DNA of 62,029 nt from an uncultured Cellvibrio sp. (GCA_946886255.1 CAMPIG010000001.1:1-62029), one strand, 5' to 3'; shown: positions 1-9,989, numbered from the stretch's first letter. Notes: generated by a model not told the origin, from the letters alone. Translations and numbers: made by a program.

Positions 1-81
1 GTATGGGATCGGGTGAACACCGCGGTTTCTGAAGATTGGGTTATGTCTCTTTCCAAATTAATTAATAAAGGATTCACGTGA
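1..81 (+). CDS. C-terminal end of an upstream gene (partial)
   Basis: An open frame enters from the left edge and ends at TGA 79-81, giving about 26 residues with a Trp near the start and a Lys-rich end. Its stop overlaps the GTG start of ubiB (78-80), the usual sign of translational coupling in one operon. In many gammaproteobacteria the gene before ubiB is ubiJ (SCP2-domain accessory factor of ubiquinone synthesis), so ubiJ is a contextual guess. The visible residues are too few to recognise the family. Confidence 0.5.
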   Translation, partial: VWDRVNTAVSEDWVMSLSKLINKGFT

Positions 82-1739
82 TCGTATTGCTTCGTCTACT
101 GACTATCCTGCGTGTTTTCCTGCGCTATCGTCTGGATCAAATTTTGCCGACCGAACAACTATCGTTCGGTATGCGGTTGTTGTTACTGCCCTGCAAATTA
201 TTTCCCACGCCTTCCCTGAATCGCGGTGAACGCTTGCGGCGGGCGTTTGAAGATCTGGGGCCGATCTTTATTAAATTTGGTCAGTTACTCTCTACCCGAC
301 CGGATTTGATTCCCGACGATATTGTGCGCGAACTCAATCACCTGCAAGATAATGTGAAACCTTTCGATGCCAATCAATTTCGCGCGTTGGTGGAGTTGGC
401 GTTGGGTGCGAAGGTCGAAGATATTTTTCTGGAGTACGAGCAGGAGCCGTTGGCATCAGCGTCGGTTGCGCAGGTGCATGGCGCGGTGTTGAAAAATGGC
501 CAGCGGGTGGTGATCAAGATTCTTCGTCCCGGTATCGAACGCATTATCGAACAGGACGTACAGCTGCTGTTGCACCTCGCGAAGCTCGTTGAAAAACACA
601 GCCGCGACGGCAAGCGCCTGCGTCCGGTTGAAGTGGTGGAAGATTATCGCATCACCATCTTCGATGAACTGGACCTGCAACGCGAAGCAGCCAACGCTTC
701 GCAACTGCGTCGCAACTTTGCCAAGTCACCGTTGCTGTATGTGCCCGAAATTTACTGGGACTACACGCGCAACAATATTCTGGTGATGGAACGAATTCAG
801 GGTATTCCGGTAACCAATATCGCCGCGCTGAATGCGCAAAATACCAATATGAAAAAACTGGCCGAACGTGGCGTGGAGATTTTTTTCACGCAGGTGTTTG
901 AACATAATTTTTTCCATGCGGACATGCATCCCGGCAATATCTTTGTGGCGGAGGAGCATCCCGAGTTGCCGCAATATATTGCGGTGGATATGGCCATCGT
1001 CGGCTCACTGACACGGGAAGATCAATATTATTTAGCACGCAATTTGCTAGCCATGTTCCGTCGCGATTATCGCCAAGTCGCGGAGTTGCATGTGCAAAGC
1101 GGTTGGGTGCCAGCCCATACACGGGTGGAAGAATTGGAAGCGGCGGTGCGTACCGTGTGCGAACCGATCTTTGAAAAGCCGCTAAAAGATATTTCCTTCG
1201 GCCATGTGTTGATCAGCCTGTTCCGCACCGCGCGCCGCTTTGATATGGAAGTGCAACCGCAATTGGTGTTACTGCAAAAAACCTTACTGAATATCGAAGG
1301 ACTGGGCCGCCAGCTTTATCCGGACCTGGATCTCTGGACCACGGCGCATCCATTCCTGGAGCGTTGGCTGAAGAAACGTTTCCATCCCACCACCCTATGG
1401 AGCGAACTAAAGCGCTACGCGCCGGAGTGGATGGAGAAATTCCCGCAGGTGCCGCATCTGGTTTTCAACAGTCTGGAGCAGTTGCAAAATCTTGGCGAGG
1501 TTGCGCCGCAATTGCAGGACATTCGCGCACAGCTGGATATCAATGAACGCAAGCGGATTCATGGCCGCCGCCGTGGAGTGATTGCATTGCTGGCGTTCGG
1601 CGGTGCAATAGCCATTGCCTGGCCCGATATTGGTGATGCGTTACTGCGCTCGGTTGATGAGGTTGCGCAAACAGAAATTCCTGTGGGTAGCTATATTCTT
1701 GCCGCCATCGGTGCAGTGGCATTGTGGTTCCGTCGGTGA
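78..1739 (+). CDS. ubiB: UbiB-family protein kinase-like ATPase of ubiquinone biosynthesis
   Basis: UbiB belongs to the ABC1/ADCK atypical kinase family and is needed for ubiquinone synthesis at the inner membrane. The 553-residue protein matches the family length. Visible hallmarks are the KxGQ motif ([16 protein letters not shown]), the nucleotide-loop segment [10 protein letters not shown], the lysine strand VVIKILRPG, the catalytic-loop [10 protein letters not shown], and two hydrophobic C-terminal helices (about residues 497-517 and 534-550). The metal-binding segment reads DMAIVG where DFG or DCGIVG is usual, so the Gly is replaced by Ala. Start GTG 78 overlaps the stop of the preceding frame, suggesting an operon. 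Identification is firm. Confidence 0.95.
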   Translation: MIVLLRLLTILRVFLRYRLDQILPTEQLSFGMRLLLLPCKLFPTPSLNRGERLRRAFEDLGPIFIKFGQLLSTRPDLIPDDIVRELNHLQDNVKPFDANQFRALVELALGAKVEDIFLEYEQEPLASASVAQVHGAVLKNGQRVVIKILRPGIERIIEQDVQLLLHLAKLVEKHSRDGKRLRPVEVVEDYRITIFDELDLQREAANASQLRRNFAKSPLLYVPEIYWDYTRNNILVMERIQGIPVTNIAALNAQNTNMKKLAERGVEIFFTQVFEHNFFHADMHPGNIFVAEEHPELPQYIAVDMAIVGSLTREDQYYLARNLLAMFRRDYRQVAELHVQSGWVPAHTRVEELEAAVRTVCEPIFEKPLKDISFGHVLISLFRTARRFDMEVQPQLVLLQKTLLNIEGLGRQLYPDLDLWTTAHPFLERWLKKRFHPTTLWSELKRYAPEWMEKFPQVPHLVFNSLEQLQNLGEVAPQLQDIRAQLDINERKRIHGRRRGVIALLAFGGAIAIAWPDIGDALLRSVDEVAQTEIPVGSYILAAIGAVALWFRR

Positions 1740-1745
1740 GTATTT

Positions 1746-1870
1746 TGTAGGTTGGCTTAGCGCAAGCGTAAGCCAACGCGGTGTCGAGAAATGGGTTGTG
1801 CTTGAAATGAGGCGCACATTGCTGGGGATTTGTTTGTCGGATTGCGGCCTGCGGTCTAATTCGACCTACG
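1746..1870. repeat. REP-like palindrome pair 1 (inverted, diverged)
   Basis: A near-perfect palindrome at 1746-1778 (GTTGGCTTA arm, CGCAAGCG centre, TAAGCCAAC arm) is followed 55 bases later by an oppositely oriented, degraded copy at 1834-1870 (TTGTCGGATTGCGG ... CGACCTACG). The same element occurs at 8.3, 16.0, 28.4 and 60.4 kb. The placement between ubiB and the DUF1294 gene is typical for extragenic palindromes. Confidence 0.75.
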
Positions 1871-1879
1871 TGATGATGT

Positions 1880-2275
1880 ATGGTTATTTATTTTAAAATT
1901 TTATTTTTTCTTGCGGTGTGTGCGTTGCCGATCTTCGGTGCGCGGGATATGTGGCTGCGGCTGGATTTTATCTGGTCGGCGGTGATTTACAGCGTGCTTA
2001 GCCTGACCACTTTTTTAATCTATCGCAACGACAAGCGCCGCGCGCAACAAGGCGAGCGTCGCTTCTCCGAAAATTCCCTGCAATTATTTGCGCTGCTGGG
2101 CGGTTGGCCCGGTGCGCTGCTCGCCCAACAATTGTTCCGCCACAAAACCCGCAAGGTTTCGTTTCAGCTTTTATTCTGGCTCATTGTTTCACTGCACCTC
2201 GCGTTCTGGTGCGACTGGTTTTTATCCGGTGGCCATTACTCATCATTAGTGCTGAAATTTCTGATGGGCCGCTAA
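1880..2275 (+). CDS. DUF1294 family small membrane protein
   Basis: This 131-residue protein matches the DUF1294 pattern. An N-terminal hydrophobic helix is followed by a second helix ending in the basic motif YRNDKRRA, then the family signature LGGWPGALLAQQLFRHKTRK, and a final hydrophobic helix (FQLLFWLIVSLHLAFW). Three to four membrane segments place it in the inner membrane. In other bacteria DUF1294 is sometimes fused to a cold-shock domain; here it stands alone. Function is unknown. It lies between a REP pair and the fatty-acid operon and seems to be a single-gene unit. Confidence 0.85.
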   Translation: MVIYFKILFFLAVCALPIFGARDMWLRLDFIWSAVIYSVLSLTTFLIYRNDKRRAQQGERRFSENSLQLFALLGGWPGALLAQQLFRHKTRKVSFQLLFWLIVSLHLAFWCDWFLSGGHYSSLVLKFLMGR

Positions 2276-2429
2276 GGTTTTTCTCTTCTGCATCACACTT
2301 GCTCTACTGTCACCGGATTCATGTTAGCTAGAGCACTGACATAGCCTGGCGCTACGTCCTAGCATCACCTGATACCATTCTTGCGCGCTGTATACAGCGT
2401 GAAACGCACTCGGTTAACAGGATGTAATA

Positions 2430-3752
2430 ATGACCCATTCGCTGCAAGATTCCACCACGCCTCGCGCAACCGGTCGCCCCGTGTATCTGGTGGATGGAGC
2501 GCGCACGCCCTTTTTGAAAGCGCGCGGCAAACCCGGCCCCTTTTCCCCGGTGGACCTGGCGGTGCAATGCGGCCGCCCTTTGCTGTTGCGTCTGGATATC
2601 CCCGCCGATGCTTTTGACCAGGTCATCCTCGGCTGCGTCAATGTGGTGGCCGGCGAGATGAACCCTGCCCGCATCGCGGCGTTGCGTTTAGGTATGGGCG
2701 AAGCCATGACGGCTTTTACTGTACAGATCAATTGCGGTTCCGGCATGCAGTCGGTCGACACCGCCTTTCGCTATATCCGCGAAGGCTCGGCAGATTTGAT
2801 CCTCGCCGGCGGCACCGAAGCGTTGAGTCATGCCCCCATGGTGCTGGAGGACGATGCCGTGAAGTGGCTTGCGGGCGTACAGCAAGCCAAAAGCCTCACG
2901 GATCGTCTGCACCAGTTCGCTCACTTCAAGCCGATTTTCCTCAAGCCAGTCATCAGTTTGAAGCGCGGTTTGACCGATCCTATCGCTGAGTTGAACATGG
3001 GCCAAACCGCCGAAGTAATCGCTCACTTATTTAATATCACGCGCCTCCAAGCGGACGAATACGCGGTATCCAGCCATCACCGGCTGGCCCGCGCACAACA
3101 GGAAGGCTGGCTCAAACAGGAAGTCTTACCCGCCTTCAGTGATGCAGGGGAATTATTCGAAGACGATGACGGCGTGCGGCCCGACAGTTCGCTGGAATCC
3201 CTGACCAAGCTAAAGCCGGTATTCGAAGCACCCTATGGCAAGGTCACCGCTGGCAACAGTTCGCAGATAACCGACGGAGCTTCCTGGTTGGTATTGGCCT
3301 CGGAAGCCGCGGTGCAGAAATACCAACTCACACCCAAGGCCGTCATCCTCGATAGCGACTGGGCGGCGCTGGATCCGGCGATCATGGGCCTGGGACCGGT
3401 GCTTAGTTGCTCCAGCCTGCTGACGCGTAACCAACTGGCACTGGATGACATTGACCTGTGGGAACTCAATGAAGCCTTTGCGGCACAGGTGCTCGCCTGC
3501 CTGGCAGCGTTCAACGACGCCGATTTCTGTCGCAGCGCCTTGGATCGCGAAGCCCCATGGGGGCTGATTGATCGCAACCGGCTGAATATTGACGGCGGCG
3601 CCGTCAGCCTCGGCCACCCGGTGGGCACCAGCGGCAACCGGATTGTTTTGCATCTCATGAATGCCATGCAGCGCAACGGGTTCAAACGTGGCATCGCCAC
3701 AGAATGTATTGGCGGCGGACAATCCGGCGCCATGTTGATTGAAGCAGTCTAG
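2430..3752 (+). CDS. acetyl-CoA acyltransferase (thiolase, FadI-like)
   Basis: Thiolase cleaves 3-ketoacyl-CoA to acetyl-CoA and a shortened acyl-CoA in beta-oxidation. The 440-residue length and sequence fit the FadI/FadA group: N-terminal VDGARTPF, acylated cysteine in NCGSGMQS, the NEAFAAQV segment, the histidine of GHPVGTSGNR, and the C-terminal catalytic cysteine in ECIGGGQSG. The next gene, a FadJ-like enzyme, starts 11 bases after the stop with a ribosome site (GGGAG) overlapping the thiolase stop region, so the two form an operon as fadI-fadJ do. A biosynthetic acetoacetyl-CoA thiolase is less likely from length and neighbours. Confidence 0.9.
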   Translation: MTHSLQDSTTPRATGRPVYLVDGARTPFLKARGKPGPFSPVDLAVQCGRPLLLRLDIPADAFDQVILGCVNVVAGEMNPARIAALRLGMGEAMTAFTVQINCGSGMQSVDTAFRYIREGSADLILAGGTEALSHAPMVLEDDAVKWLAGVQQAKSLTDRLHQFAHFKPIFLKPVISLKRGLTDPIAELNMGQTAEVIAHLFNITRLQADEYAVSSHHRLARAQQEGWLKQEVLPAFSDAGELFEDDDGVRPDSSLESLTKLKPVFEAPYGKVTAGNSSQITDGASWLVLASEAAVQKYQLTPKAVILDSDWAALDPAIMGLGPVLSCSSLLTRNQLALDDIDLWELNEAFAAQVLACLAAFNDADFCRSALDREAPWGLIDRNRLNIDGGAVSLGHPVGTSGNRIVLHLMNAMQRNGFKRGIATECIGGGQSGAMLIEAV

Positions 3753-3763
3753 GGAGTACCTCC

Positions 3764-5878
3764 ATGGCCGGCCATATACTCGACACACTCAACCGACAGG
3801 AGCGCCAACTGGGTCCTTTTGGTCGGGGCGACATGATTAATACCGAAGTGAACCCCTGGCAGCACTGGCACCTGCGCACCGACGATACGGGTATCGCATG
3901 GCTGGTGATGGACCGCGCGGATGCCAGTACCAATTCGCTGTCACAGGCGGTCCTGGAAGAACTCGGGCAGATACTGGACCAACTGCTACTGAACAAGCCC
4001 CGGGGCCTGGTGCTGCGCTCCGCCAAGGACAACCACTTTTGTGTGGGCGCCGACATCCGCGAATTCCGCGCTCTGGAAACCACCGAATCTGTCGAACAAA
4101 AACTCCATGCCGCCCATGCGGTGGCAGACCGACTTGCCGCCCTGAATTTTCCCACCGTCGCTGTGATCCACGGCCACTGTTTCGGCGGCGGCCTGGAACT
4201 GGCGCTCTGCTGTCGCTACCGCCTCGCCGTACCCGGCACCAGCCTGGGTTTTCCAGAGGTGCAGCTGGGTTTGCATCCGGGGTTGGGTGGCACCGCGCGC
4301 GCCACGCACCTAATCGATCCTATTGCTGCCATGACCATGATGCTGACCGGCAAACCCATGCCGGACGCCAAAGCCAAAAAATTGGGCCTGATCGACGACC
4401 TGGTGCCAGAACGCCATCTCGCCAACGCCATTGAAGCCGCCATGCGCGGTAAATTGCCACGTCATCAACCGGGACTGAAAGCGCGCTTACTCAACAGCGC
4501 CCCGGCCCGCCAGCTGGCGGCAAAAAAAATGCGTGAACAGGCCGCCCAGAAAGCCTCACCGGAGCACTACCCGGCACCGGAAGCGCTGATCGAACTTTGG
4601 GAAAGACACGGTGGCGACCCCGATACCATGCGCCGGGCCGAAATCAGCTCCTTCGCCCGATTATTAACCGGCCACACCGCGCAAAACCTCATCCGGGTCT
4701 TCTTTCTGCGCGAGGCCATGAAGGGCATTGCCAAGGAACAACCGACTTATCATTTCAAGCGGGTTCATGTGGTGGGTGCAGGCGCTATGGGCGGCGACAT
4801 TGCCGGTTGGTGCGCCCTGCAAGGCCTGACGGTAACGCTGTCTGACCAGAAACCCGATTCTATCGCGCGCGCTGTTAAAAACGCGGCAGAATTATGCGAC
4901 CGCAAGCATCTGGGACCAGCGGAAAAACGGCGGGTACTGGACCGCTTGATTCCCGACCTCAACAACCTCGGCGTGCGTACCGCTGATGTCGTTATTGAAG
5001 CAGTACCGGAAGATATCGATATCAAACACAAGGTCTACCGCGCCATCGAAGCCAAACTTAAACCCGGCGCCATACTCGCCACCAATACCTCCAGCATTCC
5101 GTTGGACCAGCTCAAGGAAGGCTTGCAGAATCCGGAGCGCCTGGTGGGGCTGCATTTCTTCAACCCGGTGGCCATGATGCAACTGGTCGAAGTGGTTAGC
5201 CAACGCGGCATTGCCGAAGACACCTACCAAAAAGCCCTGGCTTTCACCGGCACGATCAATCGCCTGCCCGCCCCGGTTTCCAGTGCACCCGGCTTCCTGG
5301 TCAATCGTGCCCTTACGCCTTATTTGCTTGAAGCCATGGTAATGCTCGATGAAGGCATCGCACCGGAAAGTATCGACCAGGCCGCCGTGGACTTCGGGAT
5401 GCCGGTGGGTCCGGTGGAGTTGGCCGATCAGGTAGGCCTGGATATATGCCTCGGCGTGGCCGCTATGCTGCACGAACAGCTCTCCACCGAGATGGTACCC
5501 ATACCGGCCCGGGTGCGCCAGATGGTCGAGGAAGGCAACCTCGGTAAAAAATCGGGCCAGGGCTTATACGTCTGGCAGGATGGCAAGGCACAGAAAAAGA
5601 GAGATGCACCCAAGGCCCCGGACGGCACCGTCAATCGCCTGATCCTGCCGATGCTGAACGCCTGTATGGCCTGCCTGCGATTGGGCGTTGTGCCTGACGA
5701 AGATATCCTCGACGGCGCCATGATCTTTGGCACTGGCTTTGCCCCTTTCCGGGGAGGACCGATGCACTATGCACGCCGCAATGGCTTTGCGGAAATTGCC
5801 ATCCGCATGGACGTGCTGGAACAGCAACACGGCTCGCGTTTCAGGCCCGACCCCGGCTGGCGCAAGGACCATGGATGA
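3764..5878 (+). CDS. multifunctional enoyl-CoA hydratase / 3-hydroxyacyl-CoA dehydrogenase (FadJ-like)
   Basis: This protein carries out the hydration and NAD-dependent oxidation steps of beta-oxidation. The N-terminal crotonase domain shows the oxyanion segment CVGADIREF, the glycine-rich HGHCFGGGLELAL and the catalytic Glu in FPEVQLGLHPGLGG. After about residue 330 comes a Rossmann fold (VVGAGAMGGDIAGW) and the dehydrogenase segment GLHFFNPVAMMQLVEVV with the catalytic His. It ends with two C-terminal helical domains. At 704 residues it has the length of FadJ/FadB. ATG 3764 is preceded by GGGAG, while ATG 3833 has only a weak site, so the longer form is chosen. The stop overlaps the next start. 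Confidence 0.93.
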   Translation: MAGHILDTLNRQERQLGPFGRGDMINTEVNPWQHWHLRTDDTGIAWLVMDRADASTNSLSQAVLEELGQILDQLLLNKPRGLVLRSAKDNHFCVGADIREFRALETTESVEQKLHAAHAVADRLAALNFPTVAVIHGHCFGGGLELALCCRYRLAVPGTSLGFPEVQLGLHPGLGGTARATHLIDPIAAMTMMLTGKPMPDAKAKKLGLIDDLVPERHLANAIEAAMRGKLPRHQPGLKARLLNSAPARQLAAKKMREQAAQKASPEHYPAPEALIELWERHGGDPDTMRRAEISSFARLLTGHTAQNLIRVFFLREAMKGIAKEQPTYHFKRVHVVGAGAMGGDIAGWCALQGLTVTLSDQKPDSIARAVKNAAELCDRKHLGPAEKRRVLDRLIPDLNNLGVRTADVVIEAVPEDIDIKHKVYRAIEAKLKPGAILATNTSSIPLDQLKEGLQNPERLVGLHFFNPVAMMQLVEVVSQRGIAEDTYQKALAFTGTINRLPAPVSSAPGFLVNRALTPYLLEAMVMLDEGIAPESIDQAAVDFGMPVGPVELADQVGLDICLGVAAMLHEQLSTEMVPIPARVRQMVEEGNLGKKSGQGLYVWQDGKAQKKRDAPKAPDGTVNRLILPMLNACMACLRLGVVPDEDILDGAMIFGTGFAPFRGGPMHYARRNGFAEIAIRMDVLEQQHGSRFRPDPGWRKDHG

Positions 5879-7754
5879 GCTGAACCGTCAGCCCCGGTTA
5901 TTCTCTGACCCACACGCCCTGGCGGATGCCGTTATCGAGCGAGTAGGTAAACGAATCGTATTGGGTTTACCTCTGGGATTGGGAAAGGCCAATGAATTCG
6001 CCAATGCGCTGTTCGAGCGCGCCTGCCATGACCGCAGTATTTCCCTCACCATCTTCACCGCCCTGACCCTGGAAGCGCCATCCGCCAGTAGTGAACTGGC
6101 CAAACGTTTCCTCGACCCGGTGCGCGACCAGTTCTTCGGCGACTATCCCCGGCTCGCCTACGCCCGCGTCCTTAGCCAGAGCAAATTACCCGGCAATATC
6201 CGCGTGCAGGAATTCTTCCTGCAACCGGGTAAATGGTTGGGCAATGCCCAGGTTCAGCAGAGTTACGTTTCGCTCAACTACACCTATGCCTTGCAGTTTT
6301 TGCTGAATGCGCGGGTCAACGTTATCGGCCAGCTCCTCGCACCGCCGGCCGATTATGAAGCCGGTGAATTACCCGGGCAGGTTAGCTTAAGCAGCAACCC
6401 GGACATCACCGCCGACCTGCTGGATTTGCGTCGGGACGGCAAGCTGGATTGTCTGATGGTGGGAGAGATAAACCGCCACCTGCCGTTTATGCACGGCGCG
6501 GCCGAGCGCACCACCGACGAGTTCGATCTGCTATTGGACACCGGGCCGATGCACTTCCCCCTGTTCAAACCGCCGCAACAACCGGTGAGCCTGGTGGATC
6601 ATGCTATCGGTTTGCACGTGGCCCGACTGATCCCCGATGGCGGCACCTTACAAATCGGCATCGGCTCCATCGGCGACGCCATTGCCAGCGGATTGATCCT
6701 GCGCCAGCACCACAATGACATCTTCCGCGAATGCGTGCGCAACCTGTTGGGTAACCGCAAAACCCTGCCCGGTTATGAAGAGCCGTTGCGCGACGGCCTG
6801 TACGGGTTGAGTGAAATGCTGGTGGAGGGTTTTCTTGCGCTTATCAACGCCGGCATCGTCAAACGCGAGGTCGATGGCTACTTGATGCACGCCGGCTTTT
6901 TTATGGGCAGCCCGAATTTTTATCAGATGCTGGAGCAGATGGACCCGGCGATTCGCCGTCGGATTGCCATGATGCCGGTATCGTTTGTAAATGAACTCTA
7001 TGGCGACGAACAGCAAAAGCGCCGTGCACGGGTCAAGGCGCGCTTCGTCAATTCCGCCATCATGGCCACGCTGAATGGCTCCGTTGTATCCGACGGGCTG
7101 GATAACGGCCAGGTCATTAGCGGTGTGGGTGGCCAGCACAACTTCGTCGCCCAGGCCCACGCATTGGCGGACGCGCGCTCCATTATCACACTACGCGCCA
7201 CTCGCACTCACAAGGGCAAGGTGCATTCGAATATTTGCTGGTCCTACGCCAACATCACCATCCCGCGCCACATGCGCGATATCGTGGTAACAGAATACGG
7301 TGCGGCAGATTTGCGCGGTAAATGCGATGCCGACGTCATCGCGGCGTTGCTGAATATTGCCGATTCACGTTTCCAGGCGGCGCTATTACAACAAGCCAAA
7401 CGGGCCCAAAAAATCCCGCCGGATTATGACATTCCGCCGCTCTATTGCCACAACACCCCGGCCCATTTGTTGACGCTGCTGGGGCCGATCCGCGCACGCG
7501 GTTATCTCGATCACTTTCCCATCGGCAGCGACTTTACCCCGACCGAACAACGCCTCGCCGCTGCCCTGAAAATTCTCAATGAACACCAAGGATCCATGAA
7601 AGCGCTCTGGCGATTATTTAAAAAATCCTGGAGCCAGACACCAGACGAAGCCATGCAGTCCTGCTTGAAACGCATGAATTTGGATGCTCCCGGCTCGCTC
7701 AAATTACAGCTGTATCGCCGCTTGTTGATTGGAGCGCTATACGAGCATTATTAG
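5871..7754 (+). CDS. acetyl-CoA hydrolase/transferase family protein
   Basis: A 627-residue member of the acetyl-CoA hydrolase / CoA-transferase superfamily. Family signatures include the C-terminal segment VTEYGAADLRGK followed by DVIAALLNIADSRF, and the glycine-rich NGSVVSDGLDNGQVISGVGGQ stretch. It probably moves or hydrolyses CoA on short acyl groups released by the two upstream enzymes; substrate cannot be read from sequence. ATG 5871 overlaps the fadJ-like stop by 8 bases and is preferred over an in-frame ATG at 5727 inside the upstream gene, because the earlier 48 codons look like shadow coding. The overlap implies translational coupling. Confidence 0.85.
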   Translation: MDELNRQPRLFSDPHALADAVIERVGKRIVLGLPLGLGKANEFANALFERACHDRSISLTIFTALTLEAPSASSELAKRFLDPVRDQFFGDYPRLAYARVLSQSKLPGNIRVQEFFLQPGKWLGNAQVQQSYVSLNYTYALQFLLNARVNVIGQLLAPPADYEAGELPGQVSLSSNPDITADLLDLRRDGKLDCLMVGEINRHLPFMHGAAERTTDEFDLLLDTGPMHFPLFKPPQQPVSLVDHAIGLHVARLIPDGGTLQIGIGSIGDAIASGLILRQHHNDIFRECVRNLLGNRKTLPGYEEPLRDGLYGLSEMLVEGFLALINAGIVKREVDGYLMHAGFFMGSPNFYQMLEQMDPAIRRRIAMMPVSFVNELYGDEQQKRRARVKARFVNSAIMATLNGSVVSDGLDNGQVISGVGGQHNFVAQAHALADARSIITLRATRTHKGKVHSNICWSYANITIPRHMRDIVVTEYGAADLRGKCDADVIAALLNIADSRFQAALLQQAKRAQKIPPDYDIPPLYCHNTPAHLLTLLGPIRARGYLDHFPIGSDFTPTEQRLAAALKILNEHQGSMKALWRLFKKSWSQTPDEAMQSCLKRMNLDAPGSLKLQLYRRLLIGALYEHY

Positions 7755-7851
7755 CGCTAAAAATCGGAACTCCCCCCGCCGCACCCAGTCGCAGAATCAG
7801 GCCACACGCTTTGTGGGGTTTACTGAATCACTGTGCAAGAGGAGACGCATC

Positions 7852-8283
7852 ATGAAAGTGAAAGAAGCCATGACCAGTCAATGTGAGTTCATCGAACCGG
7901 ATGACAATCTGCAACAGGCAGCGCAAAAAATGCGTGATTTGAACTGCGGATTTTTACCCATTGTGCGTCCGGCTACCGGTGCACTGGAAGGTGTAATTAC
8001 TGATCGCGATATTGTGGTGCGCGCGGTGGCAGACGGTTGTCATCCTACCGAAACCTTATTGAATCAGATTGAAACACCGAACGTGCTTTACTGTTATGCC
8101 GAGGACGGTGTCGAATCAGCCGCAGATAAGATGAGTGAGCAGGGCGTGTATCGGTTGATTGTGCTCGATTCACCGGAAACCAAACGCCTGTGCGGTGTAA
8201 TTTCCCTCGGCGATATTTTGCGGCATAACGAGGAGATTCTTGCGGCAGAAACGGCGCGGCATATTATGATTAATGCGGCGTGA
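7852..8283 (+). CDS. CBS-domain protein
   Basis: A 143-residue protein built of two CBS motifs, starting MKVKEAMTSQ. The first repeat holds NCGFLPIVRPATGALEGVITDRDI and the second GVYRLIVLDSPETKRLCGVISLGDIL. The signature (G)VITDRDI-V-R is clear. Stand-alone CBS pairs bind adenine nucleotides and often regulate a partner; no partner is evident here. The ATG at 7852 follows AGAGGAG with correct spacing, so an in-frame start at 7729, which would overlap the CoA-transferase gene, is rejected. Confidence 0.88.
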   Translation: MKVKEAMTSQCEFIEPDDNLQQAAQKMRDLNCGFLPIVRPATGALEGVITDRDIVVRAVADGCHPTETLLNQIETPNVLYCYAEDGVESAADKMSEQGVYRLIVLDSPETKRLCGVISLGDILRHNEEILAAETARHIMINAA

Positions 8284-8317
8284 TGTGAATGGATTTAGCT
8301 ATGAGGATGGAAATCAA

Positions 8318-8404
8318 GTGTCGGATTACGCTGTGCTAATCCGACCTACGGGAGTGCAACGTGAAAACTTGTAGGTCGGATTAGCGTAGCGTAATCCGAC
8401 AAAA
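8318..8404. repeat. REP-like palindrome pair 2 (inverted)
   Basis: Two copies of one palindrome face each other. Copy one (8318-8352) reads GTCGGATTACG ... CTAATCCGACCTACGGG. Copy two (8369-8404) reads TGTAGGTCGGATTAGCG ... CGTAATCCGACA. They are separated by 16 bases and sit between the convergent CBS gene and TraB-like gene, where they could act as a bidirectional transcription barrier. This is the best preserved pair in the window. Confidence 0.85.
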
Positions 8405-8437
8405 CCCAACCAAGCATGTCCATCAAAGCACAATTAA

Positions 8438-9364
8438 TCAAGGCACTAACTGCCCCACGACCACCGGCTGATAACGCTTAACGGTGTAACCCTCTGCCGC
8501 AAATAATTCCAATAAATTGCCCGGCCCGGTAAAGTGCATCGCATCAACCAACACCATTTCTACATCCTCACTCTTTAACATACCGGCGAACTTCGGCAGC
8601 CAGGATTTATTGCGCTTGACCACCAACTCGTTGTACAAGTCCGGCGCCTGGGTGCGTAATTTCTTGCCTTTAAGTTCATCCAGTTTTTCCATATCGCCTT
8701 TACGCCAACTTTGCGTCGCTTGCTGGGTTGTTTCGGATAAATTTTTCAACTCATCCAGGGTCGCCTTGATTAACGCATCCGCATCCGCGTCATTAACCAC
8801 TTGCAAAAACTGGATTTGTTGGTCGATGGTTTCCAGTGCAATAACCGGTTTGCCGGCACGGCGCGCGCGATAAAAATAATGGGCATCCACACCATTGGTA
8901 AATTCCAGGCGTTTGGTTTCCATCAGAGTGAGCGTAAAACTGGCAAAGGCGGGTTTGAACATAAATAAACTGAATACCGGTACGCGACGCTCGCGGGCAA
9001 ATTTTTCCAACTCCTGCCACACGGGCGCTGACAATACCGATTTTAAATTGCGGCCGTCGGTATACATGCTGGCCTGCATGGCGCGCACACCAAAATCCGG
9101 TTGATTAACCGCGTGGAGATCGCGCTCAACATATAATGCGTCCGCCTCGCGAAAGGCTTCATCAAATTCTGCCGGCAAGGGATACGCTGTTTTCTTTAAC
9201 GCCCCCAGGCTTGCACCCACCCGGAATGAATGTTTGCCGTGAGACACTTCCCAAATAGCCGCCTCAGCCCAACCCGTCTGGGCAAGCGACAGCAAGATGA
9301 GCGTTGCGAAGGTTTTCAGCATTAACCGTTTATTCAGGAAGAATGTCGTTATCATGAGATACAT
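8438..9364 (-). CDS. TraB/GumN family protein, probably secreted
   Basis: A 308-residue protein resembling the TraB/GumN (Tiki-like) family, whose members carry two GxxH metal-site motifs. The C-terminal motif VDAMHFTGPGNLLELF, followed by GYTV, fits the family, as does AYPLP near the N terminus. The first motif, usually GxxH, reads RVGASLGALKKTAYPLP and lacks the histidine, and the second has Asp instead of Gly (DAMH). A cleavable signal peptide is visible from the internal Met (MLKTFATLILLSLAQTGWAEA), so translation may start at 9322 rather than 9364; neither start has a strong ribosome site. Activity is doubtful because of the missing histidine. Confidence 0.75.
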   Translation of the reverse strand: MYLMITTFFLNKRLMLKTFATLILLSLAQTGWAEAAIWEVSHGKHSFRVGASLGALKKTAYPLPAEFDEAFREADALYVERDLHAVNQPDFGVRAMQASMYTDGRNLKSVLSAPVWQELEKFARERRVPVFSLFMFKPAFASFTLTLMETKRLEFTNGVDAHYFYRARRAGKPVIALETIDQQIQFLQVVNDADADALIKATLDELKNLSETTQQATQSWRKGDMEKLDELKGKKLRTQAPDLYNELVVKRNKSWLPKFAGMLKSEDVEMVLVDAMHFTGPGNLLELFAAEGYTVKRYQPVVVGQLVP

Positions 9365-9524
9365 CGCGCGGTAATCGCTTCGCTTAAAAATTGTCGGGCT
9401 CAGCGGCTGCGCCGCGGCCCGACTACCCTCCGAAATTCTTATTTATACTCAATCACCAGCGAAGCGCGTCATTAATATGGGGTTATCCGTTCGATGAAAT
9501 TTGCCGTGCAAGGTTCAGTAAAAA

Positions 9525-9965
9525 TTACTCAGCTTGCAGCATAAATGTGACCGGTCCGTCATTTATTAAACTGACCTGCATATCGGCCGCGAAGATACCG
9601 GTAGCAACCTGGGAATGCCGTTCACGCAGGCGCGCGACGAAATAATCGTACAGCTGCTCCGCTTGCGCCGGTGGTGCCGCCGACGAAAAACTCGGGCGCA
9701 GCCCTTTGCGCGTATCCGCTGCCAAAGTGAACTGTGAGACAACGAGGACGCCGCCATTGATCTGCTGCACATTGCAGTTCATTTTGTTGTCCTGGTCCGC
9801 AAAGATCCGGTAGGCCAACACCTTGTCGAGCAGTTTATCCGCACTCGCTTCGGTATCCGTCTTTTCCACGCCCAGAAGCAACAAAATACCCTGCTCTATC
9901 GCACCGACAGTCTTTCCATCGACCTCTACTGCTGCACGTTTGACGCGTTGAATCAAACCTAACAT
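9525..9965 (-). CDS. dtd: D-aminoacyl-tRNA deacylase
   Basis: DTD removes D-amino acids (and glycine mischarged on tRNA-Ala) from tRNA in the cytoplasm. The 146-residue protein has the family length, starts MLGLIQRV, and shows both active-site motifs: SQFTL and NDGPVTF (the NxGPVT cross-subunit motif). A short gap of 24 bases separates it from the AraC-type gene upstream on the same strand, so co-transcription is possible. Identification is secure. Confidence 0.96.
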   Translation of the reverse strand: MLGLIQRVKRAAVEVDGKTVGAIEQGILLLLGVEKTDTEASADKLLDKVLAYRIFADQDNKMNCNVQQINGGVLVVSQFTLAADTRKGLRPSFSSAAPPAQAEQLYDYFVARLRERHSQVATGIFAADMQVSLINDGPVTFMLQAE

Positions 9966-9989
9966 AACTACCCTTTTTGCTGCTGATTA

